Assembly (NCBI GenBank): GCA_000403315.2
Contig: KE159636.1
Coordinates: 773,358 to 837,357, forward strand
Direction of reading: 5' to 3'
Source of the DNA: Lachnospiraceae bacterium A2
GTDB taxonomy: Bacteria; Bacillota; Clostridia; Lachnospirales; Lachnospiraceae
Length of the DNA stretch: 64,000 nt
The stretch's first letter is position 1. Each line of letters begins with the position of its first letter. The notes under the pieces were generated by a model. The model worked only from the letters and a program-made list of their open reading frames with translations. It ran no database searches and was not told where the DNA came from. Shown one piece after another: positions 28,601-37,031 of the stretch. Both the position numbers and the translations under genes were made by a program.

Positions 28601-30631
28601 TTAGCAAAGTTCAAATTTCTGCACCATCTGGTTTAAAACCTCTGCCTGTGAAGCCAGTTCCTGGGACGTAGCGGAAGTTTCCTGGGAGGCTGCGGAATTG
28701 TCTTGGATTCCGTGTGCCATCTCCTCAATCCCTGCCCGGAGCTGGTTCATATTTTCCGCCTGGACGGCTGCATTTTCAGCCGTTTCCTGTATCAGCCCAT
28801 TGACATGGCTGATGGCGTTTACAGATTCCTTCAGGGATTCCATGGCGCTGGCGGCAATGTCGTTCCCTTTCTGGATTTCACCCATGGAAATGCTGATAAG
28901 CTCTTTTGTGGTATTTGCCGCTTCGGAGCTTTCTAACGCCAGCTTCCCGATTTCGTCCGCAACTACTGCAAAGCCTTTCCCGGCGTCCCCTGCGCGGGCA
29001 GCTTCAATGGAGGCATTTAAGGAAAGCAGGTTGGTCTGGGATGCAATTTCCTCAATAGTCTGGATAATTCCCACTACCTGCTGGGACGTTTCGTGGATGT
29101 TGTCCATGGCTTTCATCATCTGCTTCATTTTTTCCTGGTTCTGCTCAATGACTGCAGCAGCCTGTTTCGTTGCTTTGGCAGAAGCTTCTGCTTCTTTCCG
29201 GCTGTTTTCCACCTGTTCTGCAACGGTGATGGTGGTTGCCGTAAGCTCCTCAATGGATGCAGCTTGTTCTTCTGCCCCTTCTGCCAGGACCTGGGACGCG
29301 CTTGCAAGCTCCGAGGCCCCTACGGATACATGCTGGGAACTTTCGTTGATTCCTAACATCAGCTTGTTCATGGAGCCGGAAATGTTGAGCAGCGCAGTTT
29401 TTATTTTCTGGAATTCGCCGACATAATCATGCTTTAAATCAATGCTTAGCTTTCCTTCTGCAATTTGCGCCAGCACTTCCGCTGTTTCATCTATGTATAC
29501 GATATACTCTTTCAGGCGGCTGACGGTTTTCTGGATAGAGCCCCCCAGTTCCCCGATTTCATCTTCGCTGGTAATCTGGAGCGTGACGTCCAGGTCCCCG
29601 GCAGCAAGCTGCTGTGCCGTATAATTCAGTTCCAAAATGGGCTTTGTCAACTTGGCGGAACTTTTCCGTATGCTGACTGCAATCAGCACGGTTCCGGCTG
29701 CAAAAATAAGGATCAGCGCAAGGGCCATTCCTGCCAGCGTGGCATAATATTCCGAGAATGGCAGGCAGCTAAGCACAAGGTATCCGGTATTCCCGGCCTG
29801 CTGCAAGGAACCGTATTTTGTAGTACCTTCTGTCTTGTATTTCAGGAATTTATCGCTTTTTGACTCTACCGCCTGGATGACATTTTGGGAAATATCTACG
29901 TCCGTGATATTTTTTTGGATCATGTCGCTTTGGGGGTGGTAGAGGAAAATGCCATTTTCAGACATCAGCAGCATATACCCGCTGCGGCCAATCTTGTATT
30001 CCTCCATAATGGCTGTCATATGGTCGAGGGCAATGTCCATCCCCACTGCCCCAAGGACTTCCCCGGTAGCATCGTCAAAAACAGGGGCTGCTGCGCTTAA
30101 AATCATTTTCCCTGTGGAAGAATCCACATATGGCTCTGTCAGGATAGGCGCCTTGGTTTCAATACAGCCATACCATCCCCGCCCCGTAATGTCCCAGCCT
30201 TCTTCACTGACAAAGCCGTCGGACTGTACCAGGGAGCTGGTGTCTAAGTCAGAAGCCCAGACTGCCATGACATTTTCCGTATCAGTTTCAGAAATACCAA
30301 TAAGGTTCTCTATAATGGTATCCATTGTTTCCGCCTGGTAAAAATTTTTGCCGGCGGTTGTTTCCAGCATGGCGGATTTGATTTCCGGGTTGGCTGCCAG
30401 CTGTTCCGCGTTTTTGGTGTACTGCTCTAAAAACCCGGTAAGCTGGTTGGACGCTGCATTGGATTCCTGTATCAGCTCCGTCTGCTTTGAGGAAATGCTC
30501 AGCCATCCTACCATGCAGACTGCTACCGCCGCTATCAGCAAGAATACGAAAATGACGCTACCGCCGATTTGCTGCAGGATTTCGTCTGCGATTTTCTTTT
30601 TGGAATTTGTTGCGTTCTTTTGTTTTTTCAT
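28601..30631 (-). CDS. Methyl-accepting chemotaxis protein with dCache-type sensor
   Basis: Chemoreceptor, 676 residues. N-terminal membrane segment (about 21-45), extracellular sensor of dCache type (about 50-290; [21 protein letters not shown] and [12 protein letters not shown]), second membrane segment (about 300-325), HAMP, and a cytoplasmic signalling domain with the hairpin tip [21 protein letters not shown]. Start at 30631 has GGGAGG upstream; a longer frame lacks one. The dCache motif with GMDI resembles amino-acid-type sensors; ligand unknown. Divergent from spoIIID. Confidence 0.9.
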   Translation of the reverse strand: MKKQKNATNSKKKIADEILQQIGGSVIFVFLLIAAVAVCMVGWLSISSKQTELIQESNAASNQLTGFLEQYTKNAEQLAANPEIKSAMLETTAGKNFYQAETMDTIIENLIGISETDTENVMAVWASDLDTSSLVQSDGFVSEEGWDITGRGWYGCIETKAPILTEPYVDSSTGKMILSAAAPVFDDATGEVLGAVGMDIALDHMTAIMEEYKIGRSGYMLLMSENGIFLYHPQSDMIQKNITDVDISQNVIQAVESKSDKFLKYKTEGTTKYGSLQQAGNTGYLVLSCLPFSEYYATLAGMALALILIFAAGTVLIAVSIRKSSAKLTKPILELNYTAQQLAAGDLDVTLQITSEDEIGELGGSIQKTVSRLKEYIVYIDETAEVLAQIAEGKLSIDLKHDYVGEFQKIKTALLNISGSMNKLMLGINESSQHVSVGASELASASQVLAEGAEEQAASIEELTATTITVAEQVENSRKEAEASAKATKQAAAVIEQNQEKMKQMMKAMDNIHETSQQVVGIIQTIEEIASQTNLLSLNASIEAARAGDAGKGFAVVADEIGKLALESSEAANTTKELISISMGEIQKGNDIAASAMESLKESVNAISHVNGLIQETAENAAVQAENMNQLRAGIEEMAHGIQDNSAASQETSATSQELASQAEVLNQMVQKFELC

Positions 30632-30665
30632 TCTAAACCTCCCTGTGAACCCTTTTCCTTTTTTC

Positions 30666-30694
30666 ATTATAGCCTTATTTCCCCTTGAGCACAA
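30666..30694 (-). promoter_or_regulatory. Promoter of the chemoreceptor gene
   Basis: On the minus strand TTGTGC (30694-30689) and TATAAT (30671-30666) with 17-bp spacing, 35 bases before the start codon. Confidence 0.65.
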
Positions 30695-30759
30695 TATAAA
30701 CTTGGCTGATTTTGCCGAAATAGTGCCAGATGTGTTAGTTCACTCCCAATGTCAGTGTC

Positions 30760-30786
30760 ATAACCGGGGCTGCTCCTTCATACATT
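30760..30786 (+). promoter_or_regulatory. Sigma-E-type promoter of spoIIID
   Basis: ATA (30760-30762, in GTCATAACC) is followed after 16 bp by CATACATT (30779-30786), matching the mother-cell sigma-E consensus ATA-N16/18-CATACAnT. Transcription would start near 30792; a GAGGGAA ribosome site at 30804-30810 precedes the TTG start of spoIIID. Confidence 0.7.
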
Positions 30787-30815
30787 ATAAAAAAACAGTG
30801 TATGAGGGAATTTCG

Positions 30816-30947
30816 TTGAAAGGGTACATAGAAGAACGGGCTATTAATATCGCTAATTATATAATTGAGGAAAATGCTACGGTAAGGCAGACAGCAAAAA
30901 AATTTGGGATTAGCAAGAGTACGGTACATACAGTAGTAACAAAATAG
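30816..30947 (+). pseudogene. spoIIID: spoIIID, 5' part (interrupted by the integrated element)
   Basis: SpoIIID is the sigma-E-dependent mother-cell transcription regulator of sporulation. Codons 1-38 match its N-terminal half, ending in the recognition helix (KKFGISKSTVH), then run into element sequence TVVTK and a stop, giving a 43-residue product without the C-terminal DNA-binding arm. TTG start with GAGGGAA upstream. The remainder of the gene is at 45015-45161. Not decayed: the coding half is clean up to the attachment core at 30925-30930. Probably an excisable interruption rather than a dead gene (inference). Confidence 0.88.
30925..30930 (+). other. attL core of the element in spoIIID
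   Basis: TACATA, shared with 45010-45015. Left of it is spoIIID codon 37; right of it the element begins. Recombining the two cores restores the reading frame Val-His-Lys-Asp. Confidence 0.8.
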
Positions 30948-31031
30948 AACGATTAATAAAAAGAGAAGTATGGACGATTTTATAGCAATTTTATAATAGG
31001 CAAGGATTGAAATAGTTCTGTGTAATTAATT

Positions 31032-32617
31032 ACTCAAACTTCCCACACCGATTGGTGTGCTGAACCTTGAAAAATCAATACTTTAGTCTATAAAAAAGGC
31101 ACAAACCTGCACTTGATGGTATAATTGAATTGCGAATAACAATCACACAGCAAGGAGATTTATGCCATGTCAAGTATACCATATAATGCTGAAAACGGGA
31201 ATGAGATTTCTAACTCTGTCACAAATTTTATGACCCAATTCCAAATTGGGAAACTTCTTTTCAAATGTAATGCCGGAAAAGCAAAAGGGATTCCGGTAAT
31301 CGAAGTGTTTCGATACCTGTTCTGTCTCATTTTCTCGGATAGAAGCATGTATATGCAGCGGAAAACAGGCATATTTGATGGTTCATTCTGCAAGAACACC
31401 GTTTATCGCTTCCTCAATAATGCGAAGATTAACTGGTTTCGGTTCACAACCCTGCTTTCAAGCCGGATCATTAACGATTTCATGAAGCCGCTTACGGATG
31501 AGAGCCGCAAAGATGTCTTCATTATTGATGACAGCCTGTTTGACCGTTCCCGTTCAAATAAAACGGAACTTCTGGCGAAAGTCTTCGACCACTGCTCTAT
31601 GAAGTACAAGAAAGGTTACCGTATGCTGACACTTGGATGGTCCGATGGCAACTCCTTTGTTCCGATCAACCATCGTCTTCTGTCGGCAGCCGACGATAAA
31701 AATCTGCTCTGCAAAGCCGCAAACTTCGATGGACGTTCTCTTGCCGGGAAAAGGCGGAAAGAATCCAGACGAAAGGCAACAGAAGTCTTGATTGACCTGA
31801 TCAAAGCAGCACAATCATCTGGCGTTTCTGCAAAATATGTGCTGTTCGACAGTTGGTTTTCATCACCGAAGACCATTAGCGCATTAAAGACAGACTGCAA
31901 ATTAGACACAATCGCAATGGTTAAGAAAAGCAGTAAAATCAAATATGGCTATCAGGATGGCAGATACAACATCAAAGAAATCTATAAACAGTGTAAAAAA
32001 CGCAGGGGCCGCTCCAAGTACCTGCTTTCTGTTGACGTAACCGTTGGTGATGAGGCAATTCCGGCAAAAATCGTCTGTGTCCGGAACAAAGGCAAGAGAA
32101 AAGACTGGCTTGCCATCATCAGCACGGACACAGCTATCTCAGCGGAAGAAATCATCCGTATCTATGGGAAACGCTGGGATATAGAGGTGTTTTTCAAAAC
32201 CTGCAAATCCTATCTGCATCTGGTAAAGGAGTGCCGGAGCCTGTCCTATGATGCTTTGACTGCTCATGTATCCATTGTCTTTGCACGATATATGATGCTT
32301 GCAGTTACACAGCGGTGCAATACCGATGACAAAACGATATGTGAACTGTTTTTCCGTCTCATGGATGAACTGGATGACATCACTTTCAATCAATCCATGA
32401 GGATTATCATGGACGCACTAATGGATGCCGTTATGGAATATTTCCACATCACAGAACAGCAGCTTGAGGAATTCACTGCCAGCTTTGTTCAGAGACTGCC
32501 GAAGTACATGCAAAAAGCATTGGAGTGCAGTTCAGCGGCTGCCTGAGCGCTATTTTGTGAGCTAAAGTATTGATTTTTCAGGGAGCAAATCCCATTTTTA
32601 ATGTGGGAAGTTTGAGT
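31032..32617 (+). mobile_element. IS4-family insertion sequence, copy 2
   Basis: Same 1586-bp length, terminal repeats and encoded protein as copy 1 at 18864-20449, also flanked by TAATT (31027-31031, 32618-32622). It sits 102 bp inside the left end of the spoIIID element, so it landed in the element, not in spoIIID itself. Confidence 0.92.
31167..32546 (+). CDS. IS4-family transposase (identical to the copy at 18999)
   Basis: 459-residue DDE transposase, same protein sequence as copy 1, including the catalytic FIIDDSLFDRS, LFDSWFSS and YGKRWDIEVFFKTCK motifs. Identity points to recent transposition or gene conversion. Confidence 0.95.
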   Translation: MSSIPYNAENGNEISNSVTNFMTQFQIGKLLFKCNAGKAKGIPVIEVFRYLFCLIFSDRSMYMQRKTGIFDGSFCKNTVYRFLNNAKINWFRFTTLLSSRIINDFMKPLTDESRKDVFIIDDSLFDRSRSNKTELLAKVFDHCSMKYKKGYRMLTLGWSDGNSFVPINHRLLSAADDKNLLCKAANFDGRSLAGKRRKESRRKATEVLIDLIKAAQSSGVSAKYVLFDSWFSSPKTISALKTDCKLDTIAMVKKSSKIKYGYQDGRYNIKEIYKQCKKRRGRSKYLLSVDVTVGDEAIPAKIVCVRNKGKRKDWLAIISTDTAISAEEIIRIYGKRWDIEVFFKTCKSYLHLVKECRSLSYDALTAHVSIVFARYMMLAVTQRCNTDDKTICELFFRLMDELDDITFNQSMRIIMDALMDAVMEYFHITEQQLEEFTASFVQRLPKYMQKALECSSAAA

Positions 32618-32624
32618 TAATTAT

Positions 32625-32657
32625 AAAAAGCAGATGTGAAGCGAGCATCTGCTTTTT
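32625..32657. terminator. Bidirectional terminator beside the IS
   Basis: A perfect 12-bp stem AAAAAGCAGATG/CATCTGCTTTTT with a nine-base loop, flanked by A- and T-runs. It lies just downstream of the Xre gene read on the minus strand and directly next to the IS right end. Confidence 0.85.
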
Positions 32658-32667
32658 ATATAGTATT

Positions 32668-32910
32668 TTATTCATCTTCAAAGATAGTTTCATTCATTTC
32701 AGGAAAATCTAATAACTCAGATACGGTCATGCCTAAGCCGATTGCCAGTTTATGGAGTGTTTTCAGTTTGGGATTCTTTGTTTTGCCGGACATAATATTT
32801 TCAACCGTAGATTGAGTAATCCCGGACAAAGTAGCCAACTTGTTTATAGTAATATTTGGTTCCTTACATAATCTGGTAAGTCTCAAGATAATCACATCTG
32901 AATAAGTCAT
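32668..32910 (-). CDS. Xre-family HTH regulator (paralogue 1)
   Basis: 80 residues, nearly all helix-turn-helix (NKLATLSGITQSTVENIM as the DNA-binding part). Start at 32910 is chosen for GGGAGAG upstream and because it aligns with the start of the neighbour at 33236. About 79 percent identical to that neighbour by hand alignment; the pair is a tandem duplication. Likely repressor of element genes through the TTAACGGTATAC-type operators. Confidence 0.88.
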   Translation of the reverse strand: MTYSDVIILRLTRLCKEPNITINKLATLSGITQSTVENIMSGKTKNPKLKTLHKLAIGLGMTVSELLDFPEMNETIFEDE

Positions 32911-32967
32911 AAAGACCTCTCCCTGCTTCAAGAATTAAATAGAGTATACGGGGAATTTTTGCTCAAA

Positions 32968-32987
32968 GTTAATGGTATACCGTTAAC
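32968..32987. promoter_or_regulatory. Palindromic operator between the two Xre genes
   Basis: GTTAATGGTATACCGTTAAC, a 20-bp near-perfect palindrome upstream of the first Xre gene. Related sites lie at 33255-33266, 33295-33311 and 33336-33352. Confidence 0.6.
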
Positions 32988-32993
32988 GACTCG

Positions 32994-33236
32994 TTATTCA
33001 TCATCAAACGCTATTTCATTCATCTCAGGAAAATCCAATAGCTGAGATACAGTCATATCTAAACCGATTGCCAGTTTATGGAGTGTTTTTAGTTTGGGAT
33101 TTCTTGTTTTTCCTTTCATCAAATTATCTACCGTAGATTGTGTAATTCCAGATAATGTGGCTAATTTGTTCACAGTGATATCCCGTTCGGCGCATAATGC
33201 CGTTAGTCTTTTGATAACAGCGTCAGAATATGTCAT
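32994..33236 (-). CDS. Xre-family HTH regulator (paralogue 2)
   Basis: 80 residues with the same HTH framework as paralogue 1 (NKLATLSGITQSTVDNLM) and identical core KLKTLHKLAIGL. AGGAGG lies before the ATG. Transcribed away from the gene at 33365 with operator-like repeats in the shared intergenic region, so it probably controls both directions. Confidence 0.88.
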   Translation of the reverse strand: MTYSDAVIKRLTALCAERDITVNKLATLSGITQSTVDNLMKGKTRNPKLKTLHKLAIGLDMTVSQLLDFPEMNEIAFDDE

Positions 33237-33254
33237 GAAAATCCTCCTAACTTT

Positions 33255-33352
33255 GTACGGTTAATGAAAGTATAGGATGTTTAAGGACACTATATTAACG
33301 GTGTGCGGTTGACTGCGTGGATAAAATGTGATAGATTAACGGTATACGGTTA
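33255..33352. promoter_or_regulatory. Operator cluster in the divergent intergenic region
   Basis: Three related sites: GTACGGTTAATG (33255-33266), TTAACGGTGTGCGGTTG (33295-33311) and TTAACGGTATACGGTTA (33336-33352). The last lies 13 bp before the next gene. They share the TTAACGGTATAC half of the palindrome at 32968-32987. Confidence 0.55.
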
Positions 33353-33364
33353 TTCAATAAAGAA

Positions 33365-34198
33365 ATGGGGAGTGGGAATAGAGTGTGGGAAAGAATAAAG
33401 AAAAACTGGGATGCCTTTTGGATTGGAGATGAACACGATGATTCTAAGAAGCATCTAAGCCAGTCAGATAAGCGTTCCCTTTTATATGGCTATTTTATAA
33501 TAGGAACTCTTACGGTTGCCTTCGTGATATTCCTTATCAAAATGAATGGCATCCGGATAAACCGCCGGAATGATGAAGCTATGGAAGAACTTCTAAACAT
33601 GGTTATATCTTACGTGGAATCTGCCACAGAGGATGAATATGATGAGATTGCCCAGACCATAAGGCACGATTTAGTATTTCACAAATATGAAAAGGATATA
33701 GAGAAATACATCCGATATATTCCGAACACATCTGAGAAATGTCGTGCCTGCAGGGGAATTTATCCGGCGCAAGCGGTTCTTGTCAGATTAAATACCGGAG
33801 AATCCTATTCACTGGACTTATTTGAACAGGGAATAGAGCCAGAGGAATATCAGGGGAACACGCTGTTGACATATGGCTATGATGAAATAAGCCAGACAAG
33901 CATCCACATTTCCAAAAGTCCGGGAGAAAACAAAGGTCTGGCAGAAATAGAACGAGGAAACGGGATTGTCAGCATCCATAGGATGAAAAGATTGTTTTGT
34001 GATGATTGTATCAGAGCTATGTTGGATACGGTTGAGCATCAGCTTATCGGAGAACTTGTCATATGCGATACAAAGAAGAATACATTTTATCCCCTGGAAG
34101 ATGAAAGCAAGGCGCAGATTGGAGATTATGCATTAGAAACAGAATATAAAGACGGAGATTACGAGATAGCAGTTAAGTCAGTCAATGAAACCGAGTGA
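33365..34198 (+). CDS. Membrane-anchored hypothetical protein with two CxxC pairs
   Basis: Not recognised. 277 residues. A cytoplasmic N-terminal stretch, one membrane segment (about 39-58, LLYGYFIIGTLTVAFVIFLI), then a soluble domain with CRAC (near 123) and CDDC (near 218), which could bind a metal or form disulfides. GGGGAGTGGG lies before a possible GTG start at 33383; the ATG at 33365 is used here. A TTAACGGTATACGGTTA operator sits just upstream, so it is probably repressed by the adjacent Xre proteins. Confidence 0.65.
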   Translation: MGSGNRVWERIKKNWDAFWIGDEHDDSKKHLSQSDKRSLLYGYFIIGTLTVAFVIFLIKMNGIRINRRNDEAMEELLNMVISYVESATEDEYDEIAQTIRHDLVFHKYEKDIEKYIRYIPNTSEKCRACRGIYPAQAVLVRLNTGESYSLDLFEQGIEPEEYQGNTLLTYGYDEISQTSIHISKSPGENKGLAEIERGNGIVSIHRMKRLFCDDCIRAMLDTVEHQLIGELVICDTKKNTFYPLEDESKAQIGDYALETEYKDGDYEIAVKSVNETE

Positions 34199-34234
34199 TC
34201 CAGGAATTGATAACAGGAAGGAGAACAAAGCAAT

Positions 34235-34639
34235 ATGGAGCCGAATTATATACAATTACCGCCAATGCCGTCCGATATGCCGCCGGAGCTCATAGAGGTT
34301 GTCTGGGGATTTGCCCGGATGGAAGAGCCGGAACGGAAAAAGTTTTTAGCTTTTATGCAGGAAGAAATGAAGGCTGGTACAGATAAAAGTGAAAAAGAAA
34401 AACTGCTAAGAATGATGGAGCGATCCGGCGGGGAAGCAAGCCCTTATGTCGAAGAGTTTCATTCCCTTATGCGGGAGTTAGTCGGAACGTTGGTGACACA
34501 GGCATGTGAAATGGCGGCGCTTGTTCTCCAATATTACTGCATTGATGAAAAATCCATAAAAGAAATATCGGAAATATTCCATGTGCCTGAGAACACGATA
34601 GAACTCATGGCACAATACTACGAAAGAAAAAAGAAATAA
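34235..34639 (+). CDS. Hypothetical helical protein of the element
   Basis: Not recognised. 134 residues; charged, mostly helical, no membrane segment. The C-terminal part IKEISEIFHVPENTIELMAQYY looks like a helix-turn-helix. Follows the membrane protein by 36 bases with AAGGAGAAC before the ATG, and is closed by a terminator. Confidence 0.6.
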   Translation: MEPNYIQLPPMPSDMPPELIEVVWGFARMEEPERKKFLAFMQEEMKAGTDKSEKEKLLRMMERSGGEASPYVEEFHSLMRELVGTLVTQACEMAALVLQYYCIDEKSIKEISEIFHVPENTIELMAQYYERKKK

Positions 34640-34661
34640 TGTCATCTTTTCCACATGAAAG

Positions 34662-34697
34662 CGGCGAATCCTTGATACAGAAAGGGTTCGCCGTTTT
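34662..34697 (+). terminator. Intrinsic terminator
   Basis: CGGCGAA (34662-34668) pairs with TTCGCCG (34687-34693), extended by a CCTT/AAGG inner stem, followed by five T residues. Confidence 0.85.
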
Positions 34698-35016
34698 TGC
34701 CATTTTCGTAGAATTATGAGTAACTGCAATGCGGTACTTGTAAGAGCAAGTATCGTCCAAGGTTCCAGATTCCGCTTCCGCGCCATCCTCCACTCCGGAC
34801 AGCTACTTGTTGGGGAGTGCCTTCCCCAAACCCTGCTTGTGAAAAAATCTACAGATTTTTGAATCCTTCACTGCATAAAATCCCCATCCGGTTACGAGAG
34901 CAAAATAAAAAGTGATTATAAATTTTTTATAAACTGTTTGTATTTTGGTACCGCCAGCCTGCTATTAGTGAAAGGAGAAATTTTAGGAAAGAAAATTTTT
35001 GAAAGGAGTGACAACG
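34698..35016 (+). other. Non-coding region with candidate oriT upstream of mobC
   Basis: No gene seen. Contains an inverted repeat TTGGGGA/TCCCCAA (34810-34816 and 34823-34829) followed by ACCCTGCTTG, then an AT-rich stretch before mobC. A hairpin of this kind next to mobC/relaxase genes is the usual place for the transfer origin; nic site not identifiable. Confidence 0.5.
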
Positions 35017-35421
35017 ATGGCTATGAAAAAAATGTACAACACACCCCACCGGGGATGCATTGTCAAGACAAGGCTGACCAAAGAAGAACGGCAGGACTTT
35101 GAGGAAAAATGCAGGACGCTTTCCATAAGCCAGTCCGAGTATCTTAGGCAGGCAATCTTTTCCGGCAAGGTATCCACGACCATCAGGGTAACGGCAAACA
35201 ATGAGGAAATGCTGACCGCAGTTTCAAATCTGGTGGCGCAGTACGGGAAGATTGGCAGCAACTTAAACCAGATTGCCAGACATCTAAATGAATACGGCTT
35301 CCCTTACCGGGAACTTGCCGCAGAACTGGAAGGATGCGCCGCTGACCTTGCCGCCTTGAAATTTGAAGTGCTGAAAGTCATCGGGGAAGCCTATGGCAAC
35401 GATAAAACATATCAGCTCTAA
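35017..35421 (+). CDS. mobC: MobC-like relaxosome accessory protein
   Basis: 134 residues; N-terminal ribbon-helix-helix-like part (RLTKEERQDFEEKCRTLSIS, SEYLRQAIF) and the MobC-type motif IGSNLNQIARHLNEYG. Binds oriT and assists the relaxase. ATG 35017 follows AAAGGAG. Its 3' end overlaps the relaxase gene by 29 bases, which indicates translational coupling. Confidence 0.85.
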   Translation: MAMKKMYNTPHRGCIVKTRLTKEERQDFEEKCRTLSISQSEYLRQAIFSGKVSTTIRVTANNEEMLTAVSNLVAQYGKIGSNLNQIARHLNEYGFPYRELAAELEGCAADLAALKFEVLKVIGEAYGNDKTYQL

Positions 35422-37009
35422 GAATGCCGATTACGGAGCAGCCGAACAATACCTGACCTTTGAGCATGACGAATTTAACATGAAGCCAGTAAAGGATGAA
35501 GCCGGACGGATGGTTCCCCGTAAAGGTTACAAGATTGAGACTGTGAATTGCGGGGAGGAAGATTTTGCAATCTCCTGCCTGCAGGCGAATATGCAGTATA
35601 AAAAGAACAGCCAGCGGCAGGACATAAAGAGCCACCACTACATTATCAGTTTTGAGCCCAGGGATGCCGACGACAACGGTCTGACCGTAGAGAAAGCACA
35701 GAAATTGGGGATGGAGTATTGTAAGAAACATTTTCCCGGACATCAGGCCCTTGTCTGCACCCACCCGGACGGACATAACCATTCCGGCAACATCCATGTA
35801 CACATCGTCATCAATTCCCTGCGCATCCATGCAGTGGAGCGGAAAGCCTACATGGACAGGCCATGCGACACACAGGAAGGCGCAAAGCATCGCTGTACCG
35901 CTTCTGCTATGCGGTATTTCCGGAGTGAAGTCATGGAGATGTGCCAGCGTGAGGGATTACATCAGATTGACCTGCTGAACGGCGGCAGGGAGAAGGTTAC
36001 CGAGCGTGAGTATTGGGCAAAGAAACGTGGACAGGCAGAGAAAGACATCCTGAATAAAAAAATGATTGCAGACGGGGTTACGCCAAGACAGCCTAAGTTC
36101 GAGACGGAGAAAGAATTGCTGCGTCAGTCAATACGTTCAGCGCTTTCGGCGGCAGCATCCTTTGAGGATTTTTCCGCAAGGCTCATGCAGGATTATGGGA
36201 TTGAAGTCAGGGAAAGCCGGGGGAGATTAAGCTACCTTACCCCGGACCGGACTAAGCCGGTCACTGCCCGGAAGCTGGGAACGGATTACGATAAGGCAGC
36301 GGTACTTTCTGTCCTTGCCGAAAATGCTTCCAGAGCCGCCCAAAAGGAGCAGGCCGGACAAAACCACAGGGAGAGCGTAATAGAACGCTTAAAACACCGG
36401 AAAACGTCTGGAACCGCACCGAATCAGGACAGTATACAGCGCATGGTTGATATCCCGGCAAAAATGGGCGAAGGCAAGGGCAAAGGATATGAATGGTGGG
36501 CGAAAGGCTTCAATCTCCAGCAGATGTCGCAGACGATGATTTATCTTGAAGAATGCGGCTTCTCCTGCCCGGAAGATGTAGACCATGCCATACAGGAATC
36601 GTCTGACAGGCAGAGGGCGCTTTCAAAGGAAATAAAATCTATGGAAAAGAAGATTGCCGACAATAAAGAGCTGATACGTCAGGCATCCGTCTACCGCAAG
36701 ACCAAGCCGTCATATGACGGGCTGAAAAAGGTGAGAAAGCGGGAACGCTACGAGGAAGAGAACCGGGCAGACCTTGCTTTATTTGCGGCGGCAGGACGGT
36801 ATTTTCAGGAGCGGGGAATGACGAAGTTCCCTGACCTGGCAAAAATCAAGGCAGAGAACCAATCCCTGGTTTCCCGAAAAAATGCCATTTATAGCGAATA
36901 CCTGGAGCGGAAAACAAAAACAGCGGAACTTCGCCGGGTGAAAACCAACCTGGACGCAATGCTGAGACAGGAATATAAGCCGCAGAGACGGCAAGAACAA
37001 GAGCGATAG
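35393..37009 (+). CDS. MOBP-type relaxase
   Basis: Nicks oriT and carries the strand during mobilization. 538 residues; N-terminal relaxase domain with HHYIISF and the metal-binding three-histidine motif HPDGHNHSGNIHVHIVINS (about residues 123-141). The C-terminal half is coiled and basic. The catalytic tyrosine is probably in the first 20-45 residues (ADYGAAEQYLTF). Downstream of mobC; no coupling protein (VirD4) is in the element. Confidence 0.9.
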   Translation: MATIKHISSKNADYGAAEQYLTFEHDEFNMKPVKDEAGRMVPRKGYKIETVNCGEEDFAISCLQANMQYKKNSQRQDIKSHHYIISFEPRDADDNGLTVEKAQKLGMEYCKKHFPGHQALVCTHPDGHNHSGNIHVHIVINSLRIHAVERKAYMDRPCDTQEGAKHRCTASAMRYFRSEVMEMCQREGLHQIDLLNGGREKVTEREYWAKKRGQAEKDILNKKMIADGVTPRQPKFETEKELLRQSIRSALSAAASFEDFSARLMQDYGIEVRESRGRLSYLTPDRTKPVTARKLGTDYDKAAVLSVLAENASRAAQKEQAGQNHRESVIERLKHRKTSGTAPNQDSIQRMVDIPAKMGEGKGKGYEWWAKGFNLQQMSQTMIYLEECGFSCPEDVDHAIQESSDRQRALSKEIKSMEKKIADNKELIRQASVYRKTKPSYDGLKKVRKRERYEEENRADLALFAAAGRYFQERGMTKFPDLAKIKAENQSLVSRKNAIYSEYLERKTKTAELRRVKTNLDAMLRQEYKPQRRQEQER

Positions 37010-37031
37010 AGAATGAAAAAAAGGAGGAACT

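Noticed and set aside
28374..28607. A 77-codon minus-strand frame after the chemoreceptor, and a similar one at 17788-18072
   Set aside because: Their similarity comes only from the shared multi-hairpin repeat; neither has coding features.
30348..30815. A long plus-strand frame continuous with the spoIIID N-terminal half
   Set aside because: It is antisense to the chemoreceptor gene and its promoter region; the SpoIIID homology begins only at the TTG at 30816, which has its own ribosome site.
18864..32617. A composite transposon formed by the two IS4 copies
   Set aside because: The copies are in direct orientation with TAATT at all four outer and inner ends, and the DNA between includes topB and half of spoIIID. 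Two independent insertions explain it better.
31032..32617. The IS4 copy as the cause of the spoIIID interruption
   Set aside because: The spoIIID frame breaks at 30930, 102 bp before the IS, and the other gene half lies 12 kb beyond the IS at the recombinase-proximal core.
32668..33236. A toxin-antitoxin pair
   Set aside because: Both small genes are Xre regulators of the same type and no toxin-like partner is adjacent.
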